Assembly: GCA_015698045.1 (NCBI GenBank)
Contig: BLAL01000043.1
Coordinates: 1,798,001 to 1,862,000, forward strand
Direction of reading: 5' to 3'
DNA: 64,000 bases
From: Rhizophagus clarus
Taxonomy: Eukaryota > Glomeromycota > Glomeromycetes > Glomerales > Glomeraceae
The position numbers and the translations under genes are program-made. Under the pieces are notes generated by a model. The model searched no databases, had not been told where the DNA came from, and saw only the letters and a list, made by a program, of their open reading frames with translations. Positions 33,162-42,415 of this stretch are shown in pieces (position 1 is the stretch's first letter; every line of letters begins with the position of its first letter).

Positions 33162-34201
33162 AAAAGAGTATCAAATCAAAAGAAGGAACCACCAAGAAGT
33201 CCCCTACTTCCAAATCTCGTACTAGTAATATAGCCATAGCTACAGATCTAATGTATCAAATAGCATTAAAATCGTCAATAGCATCATTAGTCCCTCATTG
33301 TCCTAGAGAGATTCTTATAGAAATTTCAAAATTTATTAATATGATATTCCCCAAAATAAAAGACCATTGCTTGAATACAGAAATGCCAAATGATACGGTT
33401 AAAAGAAGGGAATTAGCATGGGAAAATGTTACAAAAAAATTTCAAGATGTCTTATTTCCACTAATACAGGCCACAAATACCGAACAGAAGCTTCTTTTAC
33501 AAGTTCCAGAAAATAATAATGAAACTGTTCCAAATGCCCCCAGCCCAAATGAAGATATAGTTATAGCAAATTCTACTAAAATAAAGGAAATTAATGCTAC
33601 ATCCTCTAGCTATGCTAAACCAGAGAGCATTCAACTAGATTATGCCATTAAGGCTTATGCTACAGCTCAAAAAAAAAATAGCCAAATATATTGGCCAAAG
33701 CCCTTGGAGATAAATTTTCTCCAAATAAAGGATGCCGATGATGTTGCAACCATCTCATGTAAGGTAGGGGATATAACTATACCATATGCAATGATTGATA
33801 GTGGATCAGATTCATTAATATTCTCAGAAAATGTTGCTATTCATTTGGGTCAAAAAATAAATAGAAAGAAGATTCATCGACTTAATGGGGTTGCAAGTAA
33901 GTCTCATTCTCTTGGTACGGTTGATAGTGTTCCTGTAACTATAGAGGATAAGGAAAATAGAGATACCATTTCAGATGAATTTTCTGTCGTCCCTACAGAA
34001 TATGATGATAATGGAAATGAGTTATCACTATTTATTCTTGGAACGAAATGGCAACATCGGGCAGGATGGGAACCCTTAGTAAAGGGAGAATTTAAGACAA
34101 TCCGAAATGGAAAGACTATTACCATCCCCCTATCAGTTCACAAGTCCCAGCGTAATGTCTTCACTGTAGGGAAGGAACCAGAACCTATAAAAAAAAACTA
34201 G
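33116..34201 (+). CDS. Retropepsin-like aspartic protease protein
   Basis: 361 residues. The C-terminal half carries the aspartic protease active-site signature AMIDSGSDSLIF (about residues 225-236) after a short beta strand (ATISCKVGDITIPYA), and a later FILGTKWQHRAG strand typical of retropepsins with an (I/L)LG motif. The N-terminal half is Lys/Ser/Asn-rich and unassigned. The frame overlaps the end of the Gag-like frame by 46 bases in the -1 phase, an arrangement that gag-pro pairs of retroelements are known to use. It would process the Gag-like protein. Confidence 0.72.
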   Translation: MLCFKKKVVRSGVPIKKSIKSKEGTTKKSPTSKSRTSNIAIATDLMYQIALKSSIASLVPHCPREILIEISKFINMIFPKIKDHCLNTEMPNDTVKRRELAWENVTKKFQDVLFPLIQATNTEQKLLLQVPENNNETVPNAPSPNEDIVIANSTKIKEINATSSSYAKPESIQLDYAIKAYATAQKKNSQIYWPKPLEINFLQIKDADDVATISCKVGDITIPYAMIDSGSDSLIFSENVAIHLGQKINRKKIHRLNGVASKSHSLGTVDSVPVTIEDKENRDTISDEFSVVPTEYDDNGNELSLFILGTKWQHRAGWEPLVKGEFKTIRNGKTITIPLSVHKSQRNVFTVGKEPEPIKKN

Positions 34202-34473
34202 CTAGCAAACGATCTAATAAGGAACGTATATGTAAAAGATGTGGTAAGGAATTCTTATATCCATCTAAACTTGAACAACATTTAGCTAATAAAACTCCAT
34301 GTATTTTTTCTTCCAATAGTTTAGCAAGTAGTTCTAATAGCTCAAGTAGTTCAAGTAGTTCAAGTGGTTCAAGTGGTTCAAGTGGTTCAAGTACTTCAAG
34401 TAGTTCAAATACTTCAAGTAGTTCTAAAAGTTTGACAAAAAATATGGTGCCTATTCGACTATTTTTGGCATGA
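34198..34473 (+). other. Short open stretch with a C2H2 finger and Ser-rich run, no own ATG
   Basis: Just beyond the protease gene, an open stretch encodes CKRCGKEFLYPSKLEQHLAN, a C2H2-type finger similar to the one at the N-terminus of the polymerase, followed by a Ser-rich repeat tract and a stop at 34471-34473. No start codon of its own is evident. Expression is unknown. Confidence 0.35.
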
Positions 34474-35382
34474 TATAACCTTTTGAAGTTCTTGAATAAG
34501 ATGGTCAGAAAGTTTTGTACGAATAGAGGAACGAAATGAATATTTTTTTCGAATATCTGGATTATCTGGTGCATTAGCACGCCATCTATTCCACAAGACT
34601 TTGGCATCTTTTTCATAAAAACTAATTGGCTCTATAGCACTATCAATACAGCCAGGATTAATAGAACGGATTCCATCATTATAAATAATAATTGTTTGAT
34701 CTTTAGAATAGATAATATCATCCAATGTCTTGATAATATCTTTAACCGAAGAAAGGACATATTTAAGATCCTTTATTTCATTCTTAAATCGTGATAGTAA
34801 TGCAGATAACTTGCCAATCTCTCTATCTTTTTCAATATTAGCTTTATCCAAGGCAGAGATACGAGATTGGTATTGTTTCTCCAAGTCAGCCTTACTGGAT
34901 TTATATTGCTCTTCTAGCTGATACCTAAATGAATATAATTTCTGCTTCATATCTACCATACAGTTATTATATTCTCTCACTTTTCGAGCTAAAAGAGTAT
35001 CATATTCATCTTTTAGACATTTGCGTTCCTCAGAAACTTGAGTCTCAATAGTTTTCTTAATATTATTCTCCTGTTGCTGTACACAAAGTTCACGCTCTTC
35101 TAACTGTTTCTCAAATCCATCTAGCCTTGATAATGTACTAGAACCATCAGAAGTGGTATTTGCTTCAATCTTAAGCTTTTGGCGATTTTTTTTATTAAAG
35201 TATCTTTCAACTTCTTTAGTAAGTAATTCCTCAATATCTGAACGAATACCTTTAGCCTGTTCCTCAGATAGGGGATTACTTTTACGAGTTGTTAGTCGTA
35301 ACCATGCATCTTTTTTCATGGATGGTGGTAATTGGTCAAGCAAACTCTTATAGTGTTCATTAAAATGTGGTTGGCTAGACAT
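34459..35382 (-). CDS. Coiled-coil protein of the Polinton-like element, unknown
   Basis: 307 residues. A basic N-terminal segment (DQLPPSMKKDAWLRLTTRK) is followed by a long charged coiled coil (about residues 60-225) and a mixed C-terminal part containing FYEKDAKVLWNRWRANAPDN. I recognise no family. Its location between the protease and polymerase genes, filling the space tightly, argues that it is expressed. It could be a structural or minor virion-like protein, but nothing in the sequence proves this. Confidence 0.55.
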   Translation of the reverse strand: MSSQPHFNEHYKSLLDQLPPSMKKDAWLRLTTRKSNPLSEEQAKGIRSDIEELLTKEVERYFNKKNRQKLKIEANTTSDGSSTLSRLDGFEKQLEERELCVQQQENNIKKTIETQVSEERKCLKDEYDTLLARKVREYNNCMVDMKQKLYSFRYQLEEQYKSSKADLEKQYQSRISALDKANIEKDREIGKLSALLSRFKNEIKDLKYVLSSVKDIIKTLDDIIYSKDQTIIIYNDGIRSINPGCIDSAIEPISFYEKDAKVLWNRWRANAPDNPDIRKKYSFRSSIRTKLSDHLIQELQKVISCQK

Positions 35383-35429
35383 ATGCTTGATTATACTTTA
35401 ACGCCTTCGGCAAGGTAAGTGATATAGTC

Positions 35430-35738
35430 TTGGAAAAATTCCTGGAAAAAAATATTCCAGGCATGCCATATTTTCCCAGAAGTTTGGGTATTCCATATAT
35501 TTTTAGTAAAAGTTTCCGTCTAGAATTAGCCAAAAAAATTGCTGAAGCCTATATTCTGGGAAAAAATACCGAGAAAATGCCAAAGAAAATACCCTTCCTT
35601 GTCCAAGAATTGCGGGGAGATTATCCTGAAATTTATAAGAAGGGGAATGTGAACCGAGTTCAGGAATTTTATAGGTTAGCCAAGTCTTTTCAGTCTATTA
35701 AACTAACTCCCTTGATAATTATTTTGCACAAAATCTAA
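35430..35738 (+). CDS. Small basic protein of the Polinton-like element, unknown
   Basis: 102 residues, ATG at 35430, beginning MEKFLEKNIPGMPYFPRSLG, rich in Lys, Phe and Tyr, and ending in a hydrophobic stretch. No domain is recognised. Its 3' end overlaps the 3' end of the next, opposite small frame by 36 bases. Confidence 0.45.
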   Translation: MEKFLEKNIPGMPYFPRSLGIPYIFSKSFRLELAKKIAEAYILGKNTEKMPKKIPFLVQELRGDYPEIYKKGNVNRVQEFYRLAKSFQSIKLTPLIIILHKI

Positions 35739-35891
35739 CTCTCGTGCTAATCTATCTAATGTTAATTGTAGTCCAATTATATAAAGTTTTTGACGATCTT
35801 CTGCTCTAACTCCATTTTGGAATACCATTTTGATATTCTTTTTTACTTCATCTATAATATCCTCTATATTCACTATATCGACTGATGACAT
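35703..35891 (-). CDS. Small helical protein of the Polinton-like element, unknown
   Basis: 62 residues (MSSVDIVNIEDIIDEVKKNI...), amphipathic and helical, located upstream of nothing else and 108 bases beyond the polymerase stop. It starts with a clean ATG. No family is recognised; it could be spurious. Confidence 0.4.
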   Translation of the reverse strand: MSSVDIVNIEDIIDEVKKNIKMVFQNGVRAEDRQKLYIIGLQLTLDRLARELDFVQNNYQGS

Positions 35892-35999
35892 TTTAGTGAT
35901 TTATTCTATAACTGAATATTTAACATGCCAGAAAAAAAAAATCTAATAATGTATACACTATACCTTTTATAAATATGACTTTTCTAACCCATTACTAAA

Positions 36000-38900
36000 T
36001 TATGTCTGAATGCTAGATATATGGGATACACATTCATTTTGATATTTCTCTGGGAGCTTGGCCCTCATAGCTCTTTTTTCGGCCTCTTCATGGGGGATAC
36101 CAACTTTTACCATTTTCTTATATGCTATGATACGCCAATTATTATATGCTAAAGTAGTTATTCCATCTGATAATATCCAGCGCTTAGTATCTATGGGGCA
36201 TAGGGCCTTTTTCTCAGACTCAACCAGGGATAATATGTGATCCTTTGATCGGATACCTACATTCTTTGCATAGAATACTTCCTTACCAAAGAGACAATCC
36301 CGATATACTAGAGTCATAGGATCAGCTTCTGAGCGTATAGTCAAGTCCTTAGCTTCTTGCTCTGATAGCGATAACTTATCTATTGGATCGTCTAGCAATG
36401 ATCCTTCTAGGCTTGGCATATAAGAATCCATGGCCATTTCATTCATGCCCTTCTTGCTGACTCCTTTATGCTTAGATTGAGTAGACTTATCAGCTAGAAC
36501 ATAGTGGTAAGATTTGGATCGAATATGATAAGATTCTGTGATCACCTTTCCTGGAGTTTCATCTTTATATTTCCCAACAGTTTGGTCTCCATTGAGATTG
36601 AAAATGTCTGGACGCTCATTCATATCTTTATATATATCTTTAGTCTTGATATATATTATAAAGGAATCTGTATCCATATATCCAAGCCGTGCTTTATCTC
36701 CATATTTTTCTTTTATATAGCCATACCAGAATTCGTACATATGAAGCTTGCTGAGTCCTAAAACTGATGCTCCAACTATGATAGGCTTGTTTAGTGTCAC
36801 GCTAGCCTTTCCCATATGTGCCCCCACTAAAGTATTTCCAAGGGTTCTGGCATATTTGAATGAAGGCTTACGAACTTTATTGATAAATTTCTTCTCATCC
36901 TGTTCATTATTCATAGCCATAAGCTTGACATCTTGATACTTACGAACATTCTCCATAGTCTTGCCATATACTGATACATTCATATGTTTGAAAAAGTCAC
37001 TCAGGAATGTATTTTCAGCTTTTTTAGCCTCATTACGTTTCTCAGTATTAAAAGATATATATGGTTCAAGCCAGTTAGTCTGATTGAATGATAAGATTTC
37101 TGAAACCTCATCTACAACCATTCCTAACTCTACATAATACTGAAGTTCTTGGTAATGAATAACATAATCTTTTCGTGGGCCAAGATGTGGGACTAATTTT
37201 TCTGTTGCAGAGAAGCGTCCTCCATCTAGATTATTAACAAGCTTTGTATTATATAGACTTAACCAATCTTTTCCTACTGCAATATTTTCTACAGCTGGAG
37301 GCAAATCACTTAGATAGTCATGGGTTTTAAATGGAAAATGAGCATTAATATTTAAGAAATACCCTCGTTTAGCATCAGATCGTGTATTAAGAATCTTTTC
37401 AAGATATTTCTTCTGCATAACTGGATTCTTAAGTAAATATTCTCGACTGGCCTCCCATTGATAATTTTCGATAGGTAAATATTGACTCATAGAATGACCA
37501 TAAAGATTTGTTGCGTCTACATATGAGATCCAGGATGTGGGTTTGGATGGGTCATAGGCTTCTCCCATCTTGGGATTATTAGCCTTAAAATATCGTTGAC
37601 AGGCCATTGATATACCACCACGCTTGGCCTTTTCAACAAAATCATGCATAGCCATATCTGTGAATAGTTCGATCTTGACTCCTGTCATTTTAAGCATAGA
37701 ATCCCAGGATAGTGATGGGGCTGAAACATAGTGACTGGGATCAAGTTCATAATATTCCATAGACATTTTTCTAAATTCTGTCCAAACATCTGCTAGAAGA
37801 AGTACGTCAATTTTAAGATAGAGATCATTATACTCACCTAGATTTTTACAATCGAATTCCTTCCATATTTTTTGGGCATGTTCATAATCCTTTTGTGTAA
37901 TTTTACCTCCAAGTATGCTATGGAATTCGTGGAATGGAGGGAGTTCTGTTTCCTTAAATCTATCTTGTGAATCTATGTAGTCATAAGGTTGGACCCCCTT
38001 GCGTGTAACTAAATCTATTTGTTCATCAGTATAGCCTAAATCCTTGAAATGCTTCTTAGTTATAGGCTTGTTATCACCCAAATTTTCTGCAAGTTTGGAC
38101 AGGCTTGTATCCATGAATTGCTTGCTATCAATATATTTAAGCTGACCTACTTTCATGGACTTATATCGCTCAAATGTTTCAGCTATGACTCTGATTTGAT
38201 GGGCATTAACTGATCGCCCAACAGATTCACAGACCAAATGTGAATCATATCCACGAAAGTTATGGAATATGACTGGGATTGGGGTTTTCCAATCCTGTAT
38301 TTGGAGCTTAAGATTGCAATCCCTATGAGATGCTCCACGAAACTTACCTGTAATATGGCAGTGATCCCAGACCTTATCAGCCTTAGTTTTTTCGCTGGCA
38401 ATAGCTTTAGTTGTCTTATCAATAGTTATTTGGATGCCATTATATTCTGCTGACTCTTTTTTTAAGTTTTTTAGCTTCTCTTTAAGATAGGTTATTTTAT
38501 CTTTTAAGCGCTCAATTTCATCTATATCTATATCAAACTTACCTTTGCAAATCCAACAGCTAATAGCTTTAGCAAATCTTTTCTTGTCTTCCTCAGTCAC
38601 TTTTCGCTCATGCTTGATAGCTAGGACCTCATTGATTTTGACCAATTCCTGATCAATTCTTTGAACAAATTCTTGGGTGGCATTTTCTCCTCGATATAAG
38701 AAAGGCCCCCACTCATCTCCTGTATCGATCCAGTGGACCATATAGCTGAAGCTGTTTGCTTTCTGTTCAGCAAGTTTTTGCATGCTTCCCCCATATGCCT
38801 CATTGCATTTCTTATTATCTGCCTCGAAGTCTGCTATAATTACACATGGAGCATTGATCATCCTACCATAGTTCTTGAATTCCATAAAGTCATCGACTCC

Positions 38901-40736
38901 TTTCTGAGGTAGTTTGACTCTTTGTGGAGCATTTTCATGTATTCCTGGACATCCTTCTAAATGATTTTCTAGAGCTTTTTTAGAGGTCCAGCTTTGAAAG
39001 CATCCGTCACATAGATTTTTCTTTTCTTTATGCGCTGTATCCCCATATATTAATCTGCTAGGATTTTTTATCCAGAGAAAATGATTCTTTTGCCCGTACT
39101 TACCTGTTTCCTCAGATTTGATAATATCTGTAAGAGCTAATAACCGAATTTTATGTTGCCTTTTAAAGTTTTTACTAGCTATTACACCTTTTGGAGTGGC
39201 CGATTCTTCATTCCATTCCCAGACATTAATGGAGATATCTGGATTCATCTCCTCAATCTTATCGAATATACGTGGACAGATTGGGGTAGGCATTGGAATA
39301 CCATCTAGTTTGATAGTATCTAAGTATGGCTTAAGCTTCTTAGCTCGGAAGATTCGTTCTAGATGATCTGTATGCCCATCTTGATGAGCAAAATAACATC
39401 CTAAAGCCCCTTGGAGACATTTTTCAGAAGGTTTATTTGTTTCTGGATCGATGAGTCCTTGATTATCTGGATTAATAGTACACTTTGTATTGGATAACCT
39501 CTTTGGTGTTGAAATATATGATCCTCCATGTGCACGACGTAATGTATATGCCTCTATTTTTACTATATCAATTCGTACTAAATTCCAGTTAGATCCCTTT
39601 TCTAAGTATTCTTCTATTTTCTTATCTATTTCACTTCCTGAAAGTGATATATGTTCATCTATATAGTTCTCTGAGAGAATACTTCGCATGCCTCCTCTGT
39701 GATGTTTTTCAGCAATTTTGATAAATCGTTTCTTACGTTCTTCTCCATCATTTTCTATCTTATAATATATACATTTTACAACTAATGCTGACTTTATTTG
39801 CTCCTTTCTTCTAAGCTCTGTTTGAAGCACTCTTGTTATTTCTTGTCTTGCTGATGCTATTAATTTTGGCATATATGGAATTTCATTATATTTGCTTCCT
39901 AATAATATGTTATTGAATGCATATGATGGGTTTGTCCTTTTGGGTACTATAGCTTCCCATTTGCTTAATGCGCTAAGATTTCTATGAGGTCTACTTGGAT
40001 CTCCATCCTCCTCCTCAAAATGTAAATCACCTTCTGGAGCATGATCTTCTACTTTACCCACTTCTTTTAAGCCTTTCCAATATCCCAAACTTTTTTCTAT
40101 TTCTGTTTCTTCTATCATGCCTAACTCTTTTAAAAGTTCGTAATCATCTACTTGTTGATTGATTTTATCTATACTGGTGAGCTCTTCTCTAACTGGAGGT
40201 GCTAAAGCATTAGCTTGAGTTGTTGGGCCAGGTCCAGCTTCAGGATCTGTTATCTCTTTTTGAACATTTTCGTAAGTCTCATTGTCTGCCTGTAATAGAT
40301 CATGATGTAGTCGCTGACATTCTTTTAAGTTTTTTGGCAAATCACATTCTTCTCCAGTTATTTCAGTCCATCTTTGACGTAATCTTGCACCCCATGTTTT
40401 CAAATGCTCCCCAATCTTTCTTGCATGTATATCGTGAGCATCTTGTCGTTCAACCTCACTATGCTTGGGAGATTGGATTACAGTTTTGGGTTTGGCTGTT
40501 GGTGACTTCTTTTCAGATTCTGGCTTGGGAACTGGAGTTTGGGTTACCTTCTCCTTTCTTCGATCTTTTCCTTTAGTATGGACTACTGGTGCAGGGGCTG
40601 GGCTTGGTGAACGAGGTCTAGGTGATTTTGGGTGAATTGATTTTGGTTTGCATTTAAACTTTCTTTGAAGATGAGCTGTTAGATCACGGGTCTTTTTAAA
40701 GTCATCTTTACCGCATCTTGGACATTGTGGTATCAT
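36000..40736 (-). CDS. polB: Family B DNA polymerase (protein-primed type) with N-terminal zinc finger
   Basis: 1,578 residues. An N-terminal C2H2 finger (CPRCGKDDFKKTRDLTAHLQ) is followed by a Pro/Lys-rich linker and a long unassigned region to about residue 600. The exonuclease domain has IADFEAD (about 632), an inserted CWICKGKF...DHCHITGKFRG...CN endonuclease-VII-like zinc motif, HNFRGYDSHLV and YLKIDVLLLADV. The polymerase motifs are YVDATNLYGHSM (A, about 1072), FKHMNVSVYGKTMENV (B) and YMDTDSF (C, about 1350). This layout matches the viral/organellar PF03175-type polymerases of Polintons, adintoviruses and related replicons, which replicate linear DNA from protein-bound ends. It is large for the family because of the N-terminal extension. 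It probably copies the element's long-inverted-repeat genome. Confidence 0.9.
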   Translation of the reverse strand: MIPQCPRCGKDDFKKTRDLTAHLQRKFKCKPKSIHPKSPRPRSPSPAPAPVVHTKGKDRRKEKVTQTPVPKPESEKKSPTAKPKTVIQSPKHSEVERQDAHDIHARKIGEHLKTWGARLRQRWTEITGEECDLPKNLKECQRLHHDLLQADNETYENVQKEITDPEAGPGPTTQANALAPPVREELTSIDKINQQVDDYELLKELGMIEETEIEKSLGYWKGLKEVGKVEDHAPEGDLHFEEEDGDPSRPHRNLSALSKWEAIVPKRTNPSYAFNNILLGSKYNEIPYMPKLIASARQEITRVLQTELRRKEQIKSALVVKCIYYKIENDGEERKKRFIKIAEKHHRGGMRSILSENYIDEHISLSGSEIDKKIEEYLEKGSNWNLVRIDIVKIEAYTLRRAHGGSYISTPKRLSNTKCTINPDNQGLIDPETNKPSEKCLQGALGCYFAHQDGHTDHLERIFRAKKLKPYLDTIKLDGIPMPTPICPRIFDKIEEMNPDISINVWEWNEESATPKGVIASKNFKRQHKIRLLALTDIIKSEETGKYGQKNHFLWIKNPSRLIYGDTAHKEKKNLCDGCFQSWTSKKALENHLEGCPGIHENAPQRVKLPQKGVDDFMEFKNYGRMINAPCVIIADFEADNKKCNEAYGGSMQKLAEQKANSFSYMVHWIDTGDEWGPFLYRGENATQEFVQRIDQELVKINEVLAIKHERKVTEEDKKRFAKAISCWICKGKFDIDIDEIERLKDKITYLKEKLKNLKKESAEYNGIQITIDKTTKAIASEKTKADKVWDHCHITGKFRGASHRDCNLKLQIQDWKTPIPVIFHNFRGYDSHLVCESVGRSVNAHQIRVIAETFERYKSMKVGQLKYIDSKQFMDTSLSKLAENLGDNKPITKKHFKDLGYTDEQIDLVTRKGVQPYDYIDSQDRFKETELPPFHEFHSILGGKITQKDYEHAQKIWKEFDCKNLGEYNDLYLKIDVLLLADVWTEFRKMSMEYYELDPSHYVSAPSLSWDSMLKMTGVKIELFTDMAMHDFVEKAKRGGISMACQRYFKANNPKMGEAYDPSKPTSWISYVDATNLYGHSMSQYLPIENYQWEASREYLLKNPVMQKKYLEKILNTRSDAKRGYFLNINAHFPFKTHDYLSDLPPAVENIAVGKDWLSLYNTKLVNNLDGGRFSATEKLVPHLGPRKDYVIHYQELQYYVELGMVVDEVSEILSFNQTNWLEPYISFNTEKRNEAKKAENTFLSDFFKHMNVSVYGKTMENVRKYQDVKLMAMNNEQDEKKFINKVRKPSFKYARTLGNTLVGAHMGKASVTLNKPIIVGASVLGLSKLHMYEFWYGYIKEKYGDKARLGYMDTDSFIIYIKTKDIYKDMNERPDIFNLNGDQTVGKYKDETPGKVITESYHIRSKSYHYVLADKSTQSKHKGVSKKGMNEMAMDSYMPSLEGSLLDDPIDKLSLSEQEAKDLTIRSEADPMTLVYRDCLFGKEVFYAKNVGIRSKDHILSLVESEKKALCPIDTKRWILSDGITTLAYNNWRIIAYKKMVKVGIPHEEAEKRAMRAKLPEKYQNECVSHISSIQT

Positions 40737-40851
40737 TTTGATTATATGGGTATGTATTCAGTTGTTTGTATTAATAGTACGAAATCTTTTGTTTAAAATA
40801 AATTATTTATTTCAGGTGTAGCTTTTCAGGTCTTTTTTTTACTCCCAGGTG

Positions 40852-42415
40852 TTGCTACTCCGGTGCTTGTATTAATATTACAAGATCTTTTGTTTAAAAT
40901 AAAATATTTATTTCTTATTACTATGATAGGCGAATATTCTTGCAACTATTTACTTAGAACTGGTGGTATCTGTGCACGGACCTGCCGTCGGCCTGAAGGA
41001 TGTCATGAACATTGGAAATCTAGAAAGCGTCTTCCTTGTAATGTTTGTGGTAAGCCAACTAGCTCTGAACCTGGCCTTTGTAGGAAGCATGCTAACAGTT
41101 ATTATGTGACTCAGTATATTAATAGGCTTCGTGATAGAGCCTTAGGTACGTATAATAGGGAGTAACCTTTTCGAAAAAAATTTACACCTTTAGGTGCGGT
41201 GCATTGCAGAGGTTGACTTATCTTGTATACATGCTCTGCTTTGCTTCGCTGTCTGTGGTTACTGTTTGGTAAGACTTGCCAATAGTGCGTTGCAGAGGTT
41301 AACATATTTTGGCATTCTTATTTGCCTCATATATTGCATACATTAGAATATGGTTGCATATGGTCGAATGCGTATTCACTGGCGTCGCCTTAAAGGGCTT
41401 TGCCTGCTTATACTTATTCTCCTATATCGAACGTGCATTCATCATCGCTCTGCTCCTCCTCATGCTTGTTTTCTCTTGCTACCTAAGTAGTATGCTATTG
41501 GGAGGATTTTTTTTTCACCTCATGGTTATACTTTCTCGTGAACATATCTTGTATACTTGCTCTGCCTACCCTTATAGTGAGACTTAGTTAGGTGAAATTT
41601 TTTTTTACACCTAAGGTTTGACTTTTGTCCTAATGTTTGCGTAAAGGAAATGACTTCAGAATGGTTTCCTGTATATTGAAATATTATTGGTATGATAGAA
41701 CTTATGCTATAGCTTTTTTGGTTTAGTTATTCGTATACAAAAAATTTACACCTAATGTTAGACTTAGCCGGGTGAAATTTTTTTTTACACCTAAGGTTGG
41801 ACTTTTTGCCCTAATGATTGTGTAAAGGAAATGACTTCAGATTGGTTTCCTGTATATTGAAAAATATTTGTATGATAGAACTTATGCTATAGCTTTTTGG
41901 TTTAGTTATTCGTATACAAAAAAATTTACACCTAAGACAGGCTTAGGTGTAAATTTTTTATTTTGTTTACTACAATGAATCAGTTTTAGAATTCATTCTA
42001 GGATAACATTAAATCTGGTATGCTTATTTTGCTTGAAGGACCATCAGATGAGCATGCTCGGACACTTTGGTCATCGATGCTCATCTGACTTTTTGGTGGC
42101 AAGCTGGATGGCATACTTTTTTGTTATCTTATTTGGAATTAAAATTTGGCCAGCTCGTTAATAATGATGGTGCTCTCCTTTGGCTTTTAAACATCAAATT
42201 TGGGCAAGATGGGTATGTTAACAGGGTTTGAGCCCAGCTTGATTTTAAGTCTGAATTCTATATTAGTTTTCGATATGTTTCTTGCTGGGCAAATATGGGT
42301 TTGGTTCCTAAAATAGATTACTTAAATTTCTATATCGGGAATTAAGCTGGGAGGGGCTTACTCCTTTTATAGCTATATGGTAATTTTGTCCCAGAACCCC
42401 CATATTTACCCTACT
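40852..42415 (-). repeat. Right terminal inverted repeat of the Polinton-like element (1,564 bp)
   Basis: Reverse-complement partner of 27948-29692. It holds two copies of the 181-bp unit (about 41580-41940) rather than three, plus the same hairpin (about 42045-42087). Near identity with the left repeat indicates a recent insertion. Confidence 0.9.
40863..41165 (+). CDS. Cysteine-rich small protein, right inverted-repeat copy
   Basis: 100 residues starting MLVLILQDLLFKIKYLFLIT, identical to the last 100 residues of the left-repeat frame, with the same Cys/His-rich segment. Identity of the two copies is expected from repeat homogenisation and says nothing about selection. Confidence 0.5.
   Translation: MLVLILQDLLFKIKYLFLITMIGEYSCNYLLRTGGICARTCRRPEGCHEHWKSRKRLPCNVCGKPTSSEPGLCRKHANSYYVTQYINRLRDRALGTYNRE

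Larger units (their letters stand above)
27948..42415 (+). mobile_element. Polinton/Maverick-like element with Gag-like and aspartic protease genes, nested in the CACTA element
   Basis: A 14.47-kb element bounded by long inverted repeats starting AGTAGGGTAAATATGGGGG. It is flanked by a 5-bp duplication TGCGA (27943-27947 and 42416-42420), or 6 bp if one mismatch is allowed. Ends beginning AG, a short duplication, a family B DNA polymerase and a retroviral-type integrase define Polintons. Unlike typical Polintons, I see no jelly-roll capsid, packaging ATPase or adenoviral-type protease. Instead there is a Gag-like CCHC protein and a retropepsin-like protease. The inverted repeats are nearly identical and the large frames look whole, so the copy is young, younger than the decayed CACTA host element around it. 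Mavericks were reported earlier in Glomus. Confidence 0.85.
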
